A DNA stretch of 64,000 bases from Colimorpha_A sp045540115 (GCA_045540115.1 JAZQGR010000075.1:62001-126000), one strand, 5' to 3'; counted from the stretch's first letter, positions 41,589-51,540 are shown. The notes: generated from the sequence alone by a model not told the origin. Program-made: numbers and translations.

Positions 41589-42983
41589 TTGAAAATGGAT
41601 GTAAAAGAACTCAAGGCACAGCTCGAATACAAGAACAAAAACGTATTCGACATTATTTCCGAGGACGAGCTTGAAAGATCGTTTGCATACGCTGAGGCGT
41701 ACAAGCTTTTCCTTGACAATGCAAAGACCGAAAGAGAAGCGGTAAAGTACGCTATCGCTATGGTCGAAAAGAAGGGCTACACCGAGTACCACTTCGGCGA
41801 CGAGCTTCAGGTTGGCGGTACTTACTACTATAACAACAGAGGCAAGATGCTCATCGTATTCAAGGTCGGTGAAAACGACATTGAAAAGGACGGCGCATAT
41901 ATCGTTGCCGCGCATATAGACTCTCCCCGTATCGACCTCAAGCAGAACCCTCTTTACGAGGCAGACGGCTTCGGTATGTTCAAGACCCACTACTATGGCG
42001 GTGTTAAAAAGTATCAGTGGACGACCGTTCCGCTTGCGCTTCACGGCGTAATGGTCAAGCGCGACGGCGAGGTCGTTGATATCTGCATCGGTGAAGACGA
42101 GGAGGATCCGATCTTCTATATTTCCGATCTTCTTCCTCACCTTGCAAAGGATCAGATGACGAAGACTCTCGCAGAGGGAATCACGGGCGAAGGTCTTAAC
42201 ATTATCGTTGGTACCGAGCCCTACCGTGATGAGGAGACCGACGGCGCTATCCGTCTCAACCTTCTCCGCATCCTTAATGAAAAGTACGGTATTACCGAGG
42301 AGGACTTCATCTCCGCAGAGCTTACCGCAGTTCCCGCACTCAAGGCAAGAGACATCGGTCTTGACCGTTCTCTTATCGGCGGCTACGGTCACGACGACCG
42401 CGTTTGCGCTTACCCTGCAGTAACAGCACTTCTTGACAATCCCGACACCAAGAAGACCGTATTTGCTATCCTTGCCGACAAGGAAGAGGTAGGAAGCGAC
42501 GGCGTAACCGGTATGCAGAGCTTGGCGTTCACCGACATTCTTGAAGAAGTTTGCGACGCTCTCGGCGCAAATTACCGTAAGGTCAAGGCAAATTCGAAGT
42601 GCCTCTCCGCTGACGTTAATGCAGCGTTTGACCCGAATTTCCCCGAGGTTCTCGAAAGAAAGAACGCTTGCTACGCTAACTGCGGAGTCGTTCTCTCCAA
42701 GTTTACCGGCTCGAGAGGAAAGTCCGGTACCTCCGACGCCACCTCCGAGTTTACCGCTTACGTAAGAAATATGCTCAACGAAGCAGGCGTCGAGTGGCAG
42801 ATGGCGGAGCTCGGTAAGGTCGATCAGGGCGGCGGCGGAACCGTTGCAAAGTTCATCGCAAATCATAATATAGACACCCTTGACGTTGGCGTTCCGGTCA
42901 TCTCGATGCACGCTCCCTATGAAGCAATTTCGAAGCTTGACCTCTATATGACCTACAAGGCATTTGCCGCGTTTGTAAAATAA
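41589..42983 (+). CDS. M18 family aminopeptidase (second copy)
   Basis: Dinuclear-zinc aminopeptidase (464 aa). Metal and catalytic motifs: VAAHIDSPRIDLKQ (metal His), GHDDRVCAYPAVTAL (bridging Asp), ADKEEVGSDGVTG (catalytic Glu pair) and the C-terminal ISMHAPYE (last metal His). The N-terminus is longer than in the 436-aa copy at 6385-7695, and the middle domain is different, so this is an anciently diverged paralogue and not a recent duplicate. It ends on the A of prfA's ATG (one-base overlap). Confidence 0.92.
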   Translation: MKMDVKELKAQLEYKNKNVFDIISEDELERSFAYAEAYKLFLDNAKTEREAVKYAIAMVEKKGYTEYHFGDELQVGGTYYYNNRGKMLIVFKVGENDIEKDGAYIVAAHIDSPRIDLKQNPLYEADGFGMFKTHYYGGVKKYQWTTVPLALHGVMVKRDGEVVDICIGEDEEDPIFYISDLLPHLAKDQMTKTLAEGITGEGLNIIVGTEPYRDEETDGAIRLNLLRILNEKYGITEEDFISAELTAVPALKARDIGLDRSLIGGYGHDDRVCAYPAVTALLDNPDTKKTVFAILADKEEVGSDGVTGMQSLAFTDILEEVCDALGANYRKVKANSKCLSADVNAAFDPNFPEVLERKNACYANCGVVLSKFTGSRGKSGTSDATSEFTAYVRNMLNEAGVEWQMAELGKVDQGGGGTVAKFIANHNIDTLDVGVPVISMHAPYEAISKLDLYMTYKAFAAFVK

Positions 42984-44053
42984 TGCTTGACAAGCTGAAG
43001 GAGGCGGAGCTTTATTACAACGGCGTCTGTCATAAGCTTTCGACTCCCGAGGCACTTACCGATCCCTCGGAGATCCGTCGGCTTATGCAGGAGGAGAGAA
43101 AGCTCTCGCCTATAATCGAAAAATACCGCGAATATAAGTCGGTTACCTCTCGCCTTGAAGAAGCGCTTATTCTTCAAGGTGAGAGCGACCAAGAGCTTCA
43201 GGAGCTGGCTGAAGAGGAGATAAAGCTCTGCCGTCCGCTCATCGAGGAGATTAAAAAAGAGCTTACCGTGCTTCTGCTTCCTCAAGATCCTAACGATGAA
43301 AAGAATGTTGTCGTTGAGATAAGAGCAGGAGCAGGCGGTGAGGAGGCGGCACTGTTCGCCTACGATCTTTACCGTATGTACAGCATGTATGCTTCTCAGA
43401 TCGGTTTTAAGCTTGAGACCGCATACGTGAACGAGACCGAGCTTGGCGGATATAAGGAAATATCCTTTACAGTTGAGGGAAGCGGCGCATATTCACGACT
43501 CAAATATGAAAGCGGCGTTCACCGCGTTCAGAGAGTTCCCGATACCGAGTCGCAGGGAAGAATACACACCTCGACTGTTACCGTTGCAGTCCTTCCTGAG
43601 GCGGAGGAGGTCGAGCTTGAGATCAATCCTGCGGATATTGTAGTTGAAACCATGAAGAGTTCGGGCGCGGGCGGCCAGCATATCAATAAAACTGAAAGCG
43701 CCGTGAGACTTATTCATAAGCCGTCGGGAATGGTCATTGAGTGCCGTGAGGAAAGATCGCAGTACAAGAACCGCGACAAGGCGATGAAGCTTCTTCGTAC
43801 ACGTCTTTACGATCAGATGTGCCGCGAGCAGGAGGGCAAGCTTGCCGATGCACGCCGTACACAGGTCGGCACGGGCGACAGAAGTGAGAAAATAAGAACC
43901 TATAACTTCCCGCAAAGGCGCGTGACCGATCACCGTATCGGATATACCGTCCATACTCTTGACGCGTTTCTAAACGGAAATATCGGCGCACTCATTGATG
44001 CGCTTGCCTCGGCAGATACTGCCGAAAAACTCAAAAATTCAGGTGAAAAATGA
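42983..44053 (+). CDS. prfA: Peptide chain release factor 1
   Basis: Terminates translation at UAG and UAA (356 aa). The codon-reading PxT-type region is in domain 2 (RVQRVPDTESQGRIHTS), and the GGQ motif that triggers peptide release is in SGAGGQHINKTES. The GGQ Gln is normally methylated by PrmC, whose gene often follows prfA but is absent at this position; tsaC follows directly with a 4-base overlap (ATGA). Confidence 0.97.
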   Translation: MLDKLKEAELYYNGVCHKLSTPEALTDPSEIRRLMQEERKLSPIIEKYREYKSVTSRLEEALILQGESDQELQELAEEEIKLCRPLIEEIKKELTVLLLPQDPNDEKNVVVEIRAGAGGEEAALFAYDLYRMYSMYASQIGFKLETAYVNETELGGYKEISFTVEGSGAYSRLKYESGVHRVQRVPDTESQGRIHTSTVTVAVLPEAEEVELEINPADIVVETMKSSGAGGQHINKTESAVRLIHKPSGMVIECREERSQYKNRDKAMKLLRTRLYDQMCREQEGKLADARRTQVGTGDRSEKIRTYNFPQRRVTDHRIGYTVHTLDAFLNGNIGALIDALASADTAEKLKNSGEK

Positions 44054-45063
44054 AAACTCTGATAATTCGGTACGAGGGCAAGGATTCTCTTATACCGGCG
44101 GCGGAGATAATAAAAAAGGGCGGAATCGTCGCATTTCCTACCGAGACTGTATACGGTCTCGGCGGTAACGCGCTCGATCCTGACGCGGCGTCGAAGATAT
44201 ACGCCGCAAAGGGACGCCCGTCCGATAATCCGCTGATAGTACATTTAGATAAATATGAAAATGCAGGCATCTACGCGCATACTACGCCTCTGTTTTTTGA
44301 TATTGCAGACGCGTTTATGCCGGGACCTATTACCGTTATTCTGAAGAAGCGAAGCTTCATTCCCGACAGCGTGACGGGCGGTCTTGATACCGTAGGTCTT
44401 CGCGTTCCGTCGAACCATATCGCGAGAGAACTTATCGAGCTTTCGGGTGTTCCGATAGCGGCGCCGTCGGCTAATATTTCAGGAAAGCCGAGTCCGACGT
44501 CGTTTGAGCACGTCTATCACGATCTTGACGGTAAGGTTGATGCAATAATCGACGGCGGCAACTGTGACTTTGGCGTTGAAAGTACGATCGTCAAGCTTGA
44601 AGATAAGACCATTCAGCTTCTTCGTCCCGGTGCGGTAACGGTTGAAATGCTTTCGCTTTTCGGAGACGGGCTCTATATCGATCCTGCAGTTACGGAAAAA
44701 TTCGACGGCACGCCGCTTGCTCCGGGTATGAAATACCGTCACTACGCACCGTCAACTCCGCTTACCGTCCTTGACGGAAGCGATAAGGAAGTTTATTCGT
44801 ATCTTTCCGACCGTAAGGACGTCGGAGTTATATGCTTCGACGAGGACCTGCCGCACCTGAGTAACGCTTACGTTATCTCTTGCGGATCGGTCTCCGATAC
44901 TCTTACGCAGGCGAAGATGCTCTTTGAGTGTCTGCGCAGGATGGACGGTAGAACTGATCTTAAACATATTTACGCAAGGATGCCGTCGAAGATCGGAATC
45001 GGTCTTGCGGTATTCAACCGACTGATAAAAGCAGCCGGCTTCAGCGTAGTTACGCTTAAATAA
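44050..45063 (+). CDS. tsaC: L-threonylcarbamoyladenylate synthase (Sua5 type)
   Basis: Makes threonylcarbamoyl-AMP for the t6A37 modification of ANN-decoding tRNAs (337 aa). The catalytic YrdC/TsaC domain fills 1-205 (GGIVAFPTETVYGLGGNA, KGRPSDNPLIVH, VGLRVPSNHIARELI, PSANISGKPSPT). A C-terminal Sua5 domain (about 225-337, HYAPSTPLTVL) makes it the long YwlC/Sua5 form. Its pathway partner TsaD is not seen here, only a TsaD-like paralogue at 55488-56402. Confidence 0.95.
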   Translation: MKTLIIRYEGKDSLIPAAEIIKKGGIVAFPTETVYGLGGNALDPDAASKIYAAKGRPSDNPLIVHLDKYENAGIYAHTTPLFFDIADAFMPGPITVILKKRSFIPDSVTGGLDTVGLRVPSNHIARELIELSGVPIAAPSANISGKPSPTSFEHVYHDLDGKVDAIIDGGNCDFGVESTIVKLEDKTIQLLRPGAVTVEMLSLFGDGLYIDPAVTEKFDGTPLAPGMKYRHYAPSTPLTVLDGSDKEVYSYLSDRKDVGVICFDEDLPHLSNAYVISCGSVSDTLTQAKMLFECLRRMDGRTDLKHIYARMPSKIGIGLAVFNRLIKAAGFSVVTLK

Positions 45064-45084
45064 CAAAGAACAGGATTAATTAAA

Positions 45085-47340
45085 ATGGCAAAGAAAAAAG
45101 CCGCTTCTTCCCGTATTTCGGTTCCGACAGTTCAGGCGGAGATTCGCCCTCAGATAATTACCGAAACAATAGAAAAAAACTTTATGCCCTACGCGATGAG
45201 CGTTATAGTATCGCGTGCGATCCCCGATATCGATGGCTTCAAGCCCGCTCACAGAAAGCTCCTTTATACGATGTATAAGATGGGGCTTCTTACCGGGCAG
45301 AAGGTCAAGAGCGCGACCGTCGTCGGCGAGACTATGAAGCGTCACCCGCACGGCGACCAGGCAATATACGCGACGCTCGTCCGTCTGACGAGAGCAAACG
45401 AATCACTGCTCCATCCATTTATCGATTCAAAGGGAAGCTTTGGTAAGCATTACAGCTCCGATATGGACTATGCTGCCCCCCGTTATACCGAATGTAAGCT
45501 TGATAAGCTCAGCGCCGAAATATTCGCGGGAATTGATAAGAATGCAGTTGATCTTGTTGACAACTACGATAATACCCTCAAGGAGCCGACTCTGCTCCCG
45601 ACGGCGTTCCCCAATATTCTCGTTTCGCCGAATCTCGGTGTTGCCGTCGGTATGGCATGCTCTATCTGCTCGTTCAATTTAGGAGAGATTTGCGACGGAA
45701 CGATTCAGCTCCTTAAAAACCCGAATACCGATACCGAACGCCTTATGAGCATTATCAAGGCTCCTGATTTTCCGGGCGGCGGAAATCTCATATACGATAA
45801 AGAGAAATATAAGGAGATCTTCGAGACAGGTCACGGATCTCTTAAGGTAAGAGCGAAGTACGTTTATGACAAGAGTGCAAACTGTATCGACGTTCTTGAG
45901 ATTCCTTATTCGACCACTATCGAAGCAATAATCAAGAAAATAACGGGTTACATCAAGGAAGGAAAGCTGAAGGAGATCGTTGACGTTCGTGATGAAATCG
46001 ACCTTCAGGGCTTCAAGCTGACAATTGATCTTCGTAGAGGTGTTGATCCCGACAAGCTTATGACCAAGCTTTATAAGATGACACCCCTTGAAGACTCCTT
46101 TGAATGTAACTTCAATATACTTGTTCACGGCACGCCCCGTCTGCTTGGCGTAAAGGCAATTCTTAATGAATGGATCGACTTCAGAATGACTTGCCTGCGC
46201 CGTGAGCTTACATATGACCTCGGAAAGAAGAAGGATAAGCTTCATCTTCTCCTCGGACTCGGTAAGATCCTTCTCGATATCGACAAGGCGATAAAGATCG
46301 TTCGCGAGACAGAAAAGGAAGCAGACGTTGTACCGAACCTTATGAAGGGCTTCTCAATCGACGAGATACAGGCAGAGTATATAGCAGAGATCAAGCTCCG
46401 TTATCTCAACCGCGAGTATATCATAAGCCGTATAAAGGAGATCGAATCTCTCCAGAAGGAGATAGCCGATCTCGAGCAGCTTATCGCGTCCGATACGAGA
46501 ATGAAGAACCGCATCGCGTCTCAGCTTAAGGAGATAAAAGAGAAGTACGGTAAGGAAAGAAAAACTCAGCTTATCGGTGCCGATGACGTCGAGGTCTACG
46601 ACGAAAGCGAGCATATCGAGGACTATAACGTCAAGCTGATCTTTACAAAAGAGGGCTACTTCAAAAAGATCACGCTCCTTTCGCTGCGCGGAAACGACGA
46701 GCAGAAGCTCAAGGAGGGCGACTTTGTTGTTGACTCTATCGACGCGTCGAACACAGACGAGCTGATATTCTTCTCGGATAAGGCGCAGGTCTATAAGACG
46801 AGAGTTTGCGACTTTGATACGACGAAGGCATCGCTTCTCGGCGACTATATCCCCGCAAAGCTCGGTTTTGATGAGGGTGAAAAGGCGATCGCAATGAAGA
46901 AGCTCGTTAAGAACGATCTTTACGGCGGACATGCTGTCGTTATATTTAAAAACGGAAAAGGTGTCAAGATCCCGCTTTCCGCTTATGAGACAAAGGGTAA
47001 CCGTCGCAAGCTCACCGCTGCATATTCCTCTGCTTGCGAGCCCGCGGGCGTCATACTATGCGAAGCCGGTGAGGATAAAGATATTATGCTTGTTGCCGAT
47101 AACGGCAGAGTAATGACGATATCGACAGCTCTTGTTCCCGAAAAGGCAACGAGAACCTCGCAGGGCGTGACGCTTATGCAGATAAAGAACGCGAACGTCG
47201 TATTCGTTACGACCGACATTGCAGCGTTTACCCCTTCCGGCAAGAGCTACAAAAAAAACAAGCTCCCGACAACCGGCTGGACAATTTACGATGAGGACGC
47301 CGCGGCAATGCCTGAAAGCGTCAAGGCAAATCTTTCTTGA
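45085..47340 (+). CDS. Type IIA DNA topoisomerase subunit A (ParC/GyrA-like)
   Basis: DNA breakage-reunion subunit (751 aa). N-terminal winged-helix region and the active-site Tyr 134 in AAPRYTECKLDK, tower and coiled-coil gate (about 380-500), and a short C-terminal beta-pinwheel. No GyrA box (QRRGGKG-like) is visible, so topoisomerase IV or a GyrA-like paralogue is more likely than the main gyrase. No B subunit (parE/gyrB) is adjacent. At the quinolone-contact positions it reads HPHGDQAIYA, with Gln 92 and Ala 96 where E. coli GyrA has Ser 83 and Asp 87. Confidence 0.88.
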   Translation: MAKKKAASSRISVPTVQAEIRPQIITETIEKNFMPYAMSVIVSRAIPDIDGFKPAHRKLLYTMYKMGLLTGQKVKSATVVGETMKRHPHGDQAIYATLVRLTRANESLLHPFIDSKGSFGKHYSSDMDYAAPRYTECKLDKLSAEIFAGIDKNAVDLVDNYDNTLKEPTLLPTAFPNILVSPNLGVAVGMACSICSFNLGEICDGTIQLLKNPNTDTERLMSIIKAPDFPGGGNLIYDKEKYKEIFETGHGSLKVRAKYVYDKSANCIDVLEIPYSTTIEAIIKKITGYIKEGKLKEIVDVRDEIDLQGFKLTIDLRRGVDPDKLMTKLYKMTPLEDSFECNFNILVHGTPRLLGVKAILNEWIDFRMTCLRRELTYDLGKKKDKLHLLLGLGKILLDIDKAIKIVRETEKEADVVPNLMKGFSIDEIQAEYIAEIKLRYLNREYIISRIKEIESLQKEIADLEQLIASDTRMKNRIASQLKEIKEKYGKERKTQLIGADDVEVYDESEHIEDYNVKLIFTKEGYFKKITLLSLRGNDEQKLKEGDFVVDSIDASNTDELIFFSDKAQVYKTRVCDFDTTKASLLGDYIPAKLGFDEGEKAIAMKKLVKNDLYGGHAVVIFKNGKGVKIPLSAYETKGNRRKLTAAYSSACEPAGVILCEAGEDKDIMLVADNGRVMTISTALVPEKATRTSQGVTLMQIKNANVVFVTTDIAAFTPSGKSYKKNKLPTTGWTIYDEDAAAMPESVKANLS

Positions 47341-47359
47341 ATTTCGAGGTGATAATACA

Positions 47360-48634
47360 ATGGCTACAATACTTGAACTTATAAATTCTCTTAAAGGACC
47401 GTGTTCCTGCGGAATGTGTCATGAGACAGCGATCAAGGATATCGTAATTGAATCAGGAGCGGTAAATAAGGTCGGACAGATCCTTGAGCGCAACGGCTTC
47501 CCGAAGAAGCTCCTTCTCGTTGCCGATAAGAACACCTTTAAGGCGGCTGAGGGAATTATTGATTCTCTTAACGGCTTTGATATCGAATATAAAATATACG
47601 ATACTCTCCGCGTTGCTACGATGAAGGAGGTAAATGAGCTCGAGGAGCTTATAAAGGATAAGGATATCGGCGTTCTCTCCGTCGGTAGCGGCTCTATAAA
47701 CGATCCTTGCCGCCTTGCATCCGCAAGACAGAATAAGCCTCTCTGTATATTTGCAACAGCCCCATCGATGGACGGCTTCGCATCTTACGGCGCACCGATC
47801 GTAGACAAGGGCTTCAAGTTCAGCTATTCGGCAAAAAGCCCCGAGGTAATAATCGGTGATACGAAGATCCTCGCGTCGGCCCCTTCTGAGCTTAAATCTG
47901 CAGGCTTTGGAGATATGATCGCAAAGTACGTCGGTCTTGTCGACTGGAAGGTATCGAGTATCCTTACAGACGAAATATATTGCGAGAGGGTAGCGGCTCT
48001 GACAAGAGATGCGGTCGACGAGCTTGTCGAGCTTGCGGATAAGGTTACGGTTAATGATGAAGTAACTGCGGGAAAGATATTTGAAGCGCTTCTCAAAACG
48101 GGTGTCGGAATGTCGTTCATGCAGAACTCTCGTCCCGCGAGCGGAGCGGAGCATATAGTTGCTCACATTCTTGAATGTAAGGAGCTTCCCCACGGTGTTA
48201 TCCCGAATTATCACGGCCACGACGTCGGAGTTTCGACTCTCAATATGCTCAAATACTACGAGCTTATCGCATCCCACGAATCTGTTAAGGCTCATTATGA
48301 AAACGTTGATTGGAATGAGGTTTTCGAGTTTTACGGCGACCTTTCCGACGACGTAAAGAAGGTCAATTTCCCCGAAAACATTGTCGACGGTATTACTCCC
48401 GAGTCAATCGAAGAAAACTGGGAAAAAATAAGACAGATAATTTACAGCGTTCCGTCATACGCGAAGTGCAAGGAAGCGATGATAAAGGCGGGATGCAAGA
48501 TCACAGTTGACGACATTGGAAAGGACAGAAAGCTCTTTAACGACTGCGTGAAGTATTCTCCCTTTATGAGAAAGCGTCTCACGCTTTTGCGCCTGAGCGG
48601 CATGACAGGTATTTTGCCGCCCGACGCCGAATAA
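47360..48634 (+). CDS. sn-glycerol-1-phosphate dehydrogenase (EgsA/AraM family)
   Basis: Fe/Zn-dependent dehydrogenase (424 aa) converting dihydroxyacetone phosphate to sn-glycerol-1-phosphate with NAD(P)H. The iron-containing alcohol dehydrogenase fold is visible: VGSGSINDPCRLASA (nucleotide loop), TAPSMDGFASYGAP (family signature), GFGDMIAKYVGLVDWK (metal Asp) and the His ligands in SGAEHIVAHILE and PNYHGHDVGV. ATG 47360 follows TTTCGAGGTGATAA. In Bacillus the AraM product feeds heptaprenylglyceryl phosphate synthesis. G3P dehydrogenase (gpsA) lies 2.9 kb downstream in the same run. Confidence 0.88.
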   Translation: MATILELINSLKGPCSCGMCHETAIKDIVIESGAVNKVGQILERNGFPKKLLLVADKNTFKAAEGIIDSLNGFDIEYKIYDTLRVATMKEVNELEELIKDKDIGVLSVGSGSINDPCRLASARQNKPLCIFATAPSMDGFASYGAPIVDKGFKFSYSAKSPEVIIGDTKILASAPSELKSAGFGDMIAKYVGLVDWKVSSILTDEIYCERVAALTRDAVDELVELADKVTVNDEVTAGKIFEALLKTGVGMSFMQNSRPASGAEHIVAHILECKELPHGVIPNYHGHDVGVSTLNMLKYYELIASHESVKAHYENVDWNEVFEFYGDLSDDVKKVNFPENIVDGITPESIEENWEKIRQIIYSVPSYAKCKEAMIKAGCKITVDDIGKDRKLFNDCVKYSPFMRKRLTLLRLSGMTGILPPDAE

Positions 48635-48654
48635 ACCTGAGAAAGGATATTAAT

Positions 48655-49158
48655 ATGAAGAACTTAAAGAAGTCCGTTCTTACTTTTGTTCTTATAATTA
48701 CAATACTTACCTTCGGAGTATCTGCTGACGAGGCATATTCGAGCAAGAACGATCCGCTCGTATCTCTTAGCTACGTTAACGACGTGCTCGGCCCTCAGAT
48801 AATGAAGCAGGTGCTTGAAAAGATCGATAGCCAATATGTCAAGATCAGCGATATTACCGATATGTCAAGCGGTGATTATCAGCTTGTCACCCTGAGTAAG
48901 GGCGATACCCTTATGTGTAAGGGCGTTTGCGAGATAGTACTGCTTTCGGGCAACGCGACCACCATCATTACCTCCTCGTCGAATATCGAGGCAGGGCAAG
49001 GCTTGGTCGACGTGACCGACGGTGCTATAGTCACAAACGGTGTGCTAATCAAGGCAAATCATAAGATAATCATACCCAAAGCTGACGGCAGAGGAATTAT
49101 TGTGACTGGTGACAGTGTAAGCTTGCTTGTGAGAGGAGCGTACACCATTGCGGATTGA
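48655..49158 (+). CDS. Exported protein of unknown function
   Basis: Not recognised. 167 aa with a clear signal peptide (MKNLKKS, hydrophobic core to about 22, cleavage likely after Ala 24 in VSA-DE). The mature part is short and beta-rich, without cysteine pairs except CKGVC around residue 90, a Ser/Thr-rich stretch (TTIITSSSN) and Gly/Asp turns. SD GAGAAAGGA precedes the ATG. Its stop overlaps the SpoIID/LytB gene start by 11 bases, so both products probably act at the envelope together. Confidence 0.75.
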   Translation: MKNLKKSVLTFVLIITILTFGVSADEAYSSKNDPLVSLSYVNDVLGPQIMKQVLEKIDSQYVKISDITDMSSGDYQLVTLSKGDTLMCKGVCEIVLLSGNATTIITSSSNIEAGQGLVDVTDGAIVTNGVLIKANHKIIIPKADGRGIIVTGDSVSLLVRGAYTIAD

Positions 49159-51520
49159 TAACGGAAAAAAGAGGATATTCAAGCTCGATTCGCGCTTTTG
49201 GGCGCGGGTCTTAGTCGTGCTTCTTTCGTTGTCTATGCTTATGGGAACGTTCTATTACGTTCTTATATTCTTCTCGACTAACTCCATGGCGGCTGAGGGT
49301 GACGATGAATCCTGGAATATCAATTTGCGTATCGGAATATGTTACGATAATAAGGTCGCGGTATCTGTAAAAATGATGGCGGATCACGGTTTTGACGTCG
49401 CATATACGGCAATGGGGCGCTCAGCGGTAAACGTTGGATATTTATCGCAGAATGAACTTTTCGTTGCGCGGCACGTCAATCTTAAATATTCGTCATCCAA
49501 GTACCAGCAGGCGTCGAGTGTTGCCGATACGGTCGTCGGAGCGTATCATATTGATGTGATATCGGACGAGAATTATCTTGACGATATTGCGCTTATAAAG
49601 AGTGTTTTTCCGGAATATAACGCATTTCCGGCATATTTTTATCAGGGTGAGTATCACGTATTTATAGGTCAGTTTGCGACTGCAGCATTGGCAAATGAGG
49701 CTCTCAATGAGATAAAGAGCCTTCTGACTCCCCCGCCTCCTCCCGTAACTGAGCCCGATACAACTCCAGAACCCGACACTACCCCCGAGCAGACCGAGGG
49801 CGAGGATTCTACCGTAGCGCCCGACGGAACCGATACGACGGAGCTTGATGGAACGACCGAGGACACTACCTCGTCGGATATTACGGATTCAACCGACACA
49901 ACGTCTGAAGATACGACGGTAAATGATACTACGGTCGGTGATACGACCGCAGGAGATTCAACTACCGCCGACGTGACGACAACTCCTGAAGAAACGACTA
50001 CAATTGAAGAAACGACGACCACTGAAATTACGACAACTCCCGAAGAAACGACAACTCCCGAGGTGACCGAGCCGCCGTTCGTTTCTCCTCTGCCTGAGGA
50101 TATTACTGAGGCGATTCTCGCGTCAGGCGTTCGCGCTCCCGTCAATAACGATATGATAGTCGTTGATCCTGCAACGCACAATATCGTATGGCTTCACACA
50201 TCGTCGATCACGCACGTGTTACTTGCTCTCGGTGCACATCGAGAGGACCCGAGCGTCAACGAAACGATGCGCGTGAGGCACCGTCTTGATAGCGGAGAGA
50301 CAACACGTACCTACGATGGTTACATGGAGTTCTCTCATGACTGCGCGTCGGGGTATTACGGTGTTGTAATGCTTAACATTGTTAAGCTTGAAAACTATAT
50401 CGTCGGTGTTTGTGCTGCAGAAATACCTACTTGGTGGCCTCTTGAAACGCTGAAGGCGTTCTCCGTCGCCGTTCGAAGCTATTCTATCAAGCATCTGAAC
50501 GGACACGGCTCCTTTGGCGGCGACCTATGCAATGAGGCTTGCTGTCAGGTATTCAACGGCTATGGGCCGACAGAGGAACGCGTATGGCGCGCGGCTGAAG
50601 AGACGCGAGGCGTTATTGCGACCTCAAACGGTGTTCTTTGCGGAACCTATTATTCGTCGAGCACGGGCGGTTGCACCGCTAACTGTACTGACGTATGGGG
50701 AAGCAGCCTTGCTACATATCCGTATCTGCGTGCCGTTGCAACTCCTTGGGAGAAGTATACAACTTATGCAAGAGGACAAAAGACATCAACGGTTACGGGT
50801 ACTGCACTCTTTAATCTGCTTGAAAGCAAGGGATATACTGCGCTTACGGGTGCAGTTACCAAAATTGATATAACAAAAACCGGTAATAATACATCGTACG
50901 TTACTGAGATAAAGTTCTACGATGCAAGCGGAAACTGTCAGGTCGTGACGCGTGCCGATAGGATCAAAAAGCTTCTTTCAAGCTACGTTGATTCTGCAAA
51001 TTTCGTCGTGGCAAAATCGGGGGACAACGTTGACCGTGTTAAGTACACGATGCTCGGCTTCGGTGCAACCAATCCGAATCCTCCCGACGGGCTTGACGTT
51101 CTCGGAAATCCTTTTCTCAATACAGTTCTCGGTCGACAGCAGTTTACGGTTATAACTGCTGATGGAATCAAGACCTTCTACGACAGCCAGAGCGAGAACG
51201 TTATGACGGGAACGGGACTCAAGGAGTTTGATATGTCCTTCGCTCTTGATTCTCAGATCTATCCGACGATTATCGGTATAAACGGAGAGCTTCTGCCCGA
51301 TATAACAAAGCTTTCTCCCATAATCGAAAGCGAAACACTTACGACTACATACGCCGCAAATAGCTTTACGTTTATAAGCCGAGGCTGGGGACACGGTGTC
51401 GGAATGAGTCAGTACGGAATATACGAGCTCGGCAATCTCGGATATGAATATCAGAATATACTGAAGGCATATTATTCCGGAATTAATTACACGACTTACA
51501 AGGCATATCTTGGTAAATAA
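49148..51520 (+). CDS. SpoIID/LytB domain protein with Thr-rich linker
   Basis: Membrane-anchored peptidoglycan-processing protein (790 aa). One N-terminal helix (about 19-42), an extracellular N-terminal domain (50-195) with a SPOR-like strand-helix pattern ending FIGQFATAALANEAL, a low-complexity Pro/Glu then Thr-rich linker (about 197-308), and the SpoIID domain (about 400-790) with ENYIVGVCAAEIP, AFSVAVRSYSIKH, TSNGVLCGTYYSSSTGG and the C-terminal SRGWGHGVGMSQYG. SpoIID strips stem-less glycans in engulfment; LytB-like copies act in vegetative cells. The start is a TTG at 49148 inside the previous gene; no ATG with a good SD is nearer. Spacing suggests coupled translation. Confidence 0.85.
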   Translation: MRIDNGKKRIFKLDSRFWARVLVVLLSLSMLMGTFYYVLIFFSTNSMAAEGDDESWNINLRIGICYDNKVAVSVKMMADHGFDVAYTAMGRSAVNVGYLSQNELFVARHVNLKYSSSKYQQASSVADTVVGAYHIDVISDENYLDDIALIKSVFPEYNAFPAYFYQGEYHVFIGQFATAALANEALNEIKSLLTPPPPPVTEPDTTPEPDTTPEQTEGEDSTVAPDGTDTTELDGTTEDTTSSDITDSTDTTSEDTTVNDTTVGDTTAGDSTTADVTTTPEETTTIEETTTTEITTTPEETTTPEVTEPPFVSPLPEDITEAILASGVRAPVNNDMIVVDPATHNIVWLHTSSITHVLLALGAHREDPSVNETMRVRHRLDSGETTRTYDGYMEFSHDCASGYYGVVMLNIVKLENYIVGVCAAEIPTWWPLETLKAFSVAVRSYSIKHLNGHGSFGGDLCNEACCQVFNGYGPTEERVWRAAEETRGVIATSNGVLCGTYYSSSTGGCTANCTDVWGSSLATYPYLRAVATPWEKYTTYARGQKTSTVTGTALFNLLESKGYTALTGAVTKIDITKTGNNTSYVTEIKFYDASGNCQVVTRADRIKKLLSSYVDSANFVVAKSGDNVDRVKYTMLGFGATNPNPPDGLDVLGNPFLNTVLGRQQFTVITADGIKTFYDSQSENVMTGTGLKEFDMSFALDSQIYPTIIGINGELLPDITKLSPIIESETLTTTYAANSFTFISRGWGHGVGMSQYGIYELGNLGYEYQNILKAYYSGINYTTYKAYLGK

Positions 51521-51540
51521 ATACATTAGAGGTAAATAAT

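Noticed and set aside
41454..43055. 533-residue open frame antisense to the second M18 gene
   Set aside because: It spans the boundaries of three real genes on the opposite strand and shows no motif or ribosome site.
47219..47359. Longer start for the G1P dehydrogenase inside the topoisomerase gene
   Set aside because: It would overlap 120 bases of another gene's end; ATG 47360 has a better site and the family N-terminus.
49738..50070. Repetitive ACG/ACT-rich DNA as a possible CRISPR or tandem repeat array
   Set aside because: It is a Thr-rich protein linker in frame with SpoIID, without regular repeat-spacer structure.
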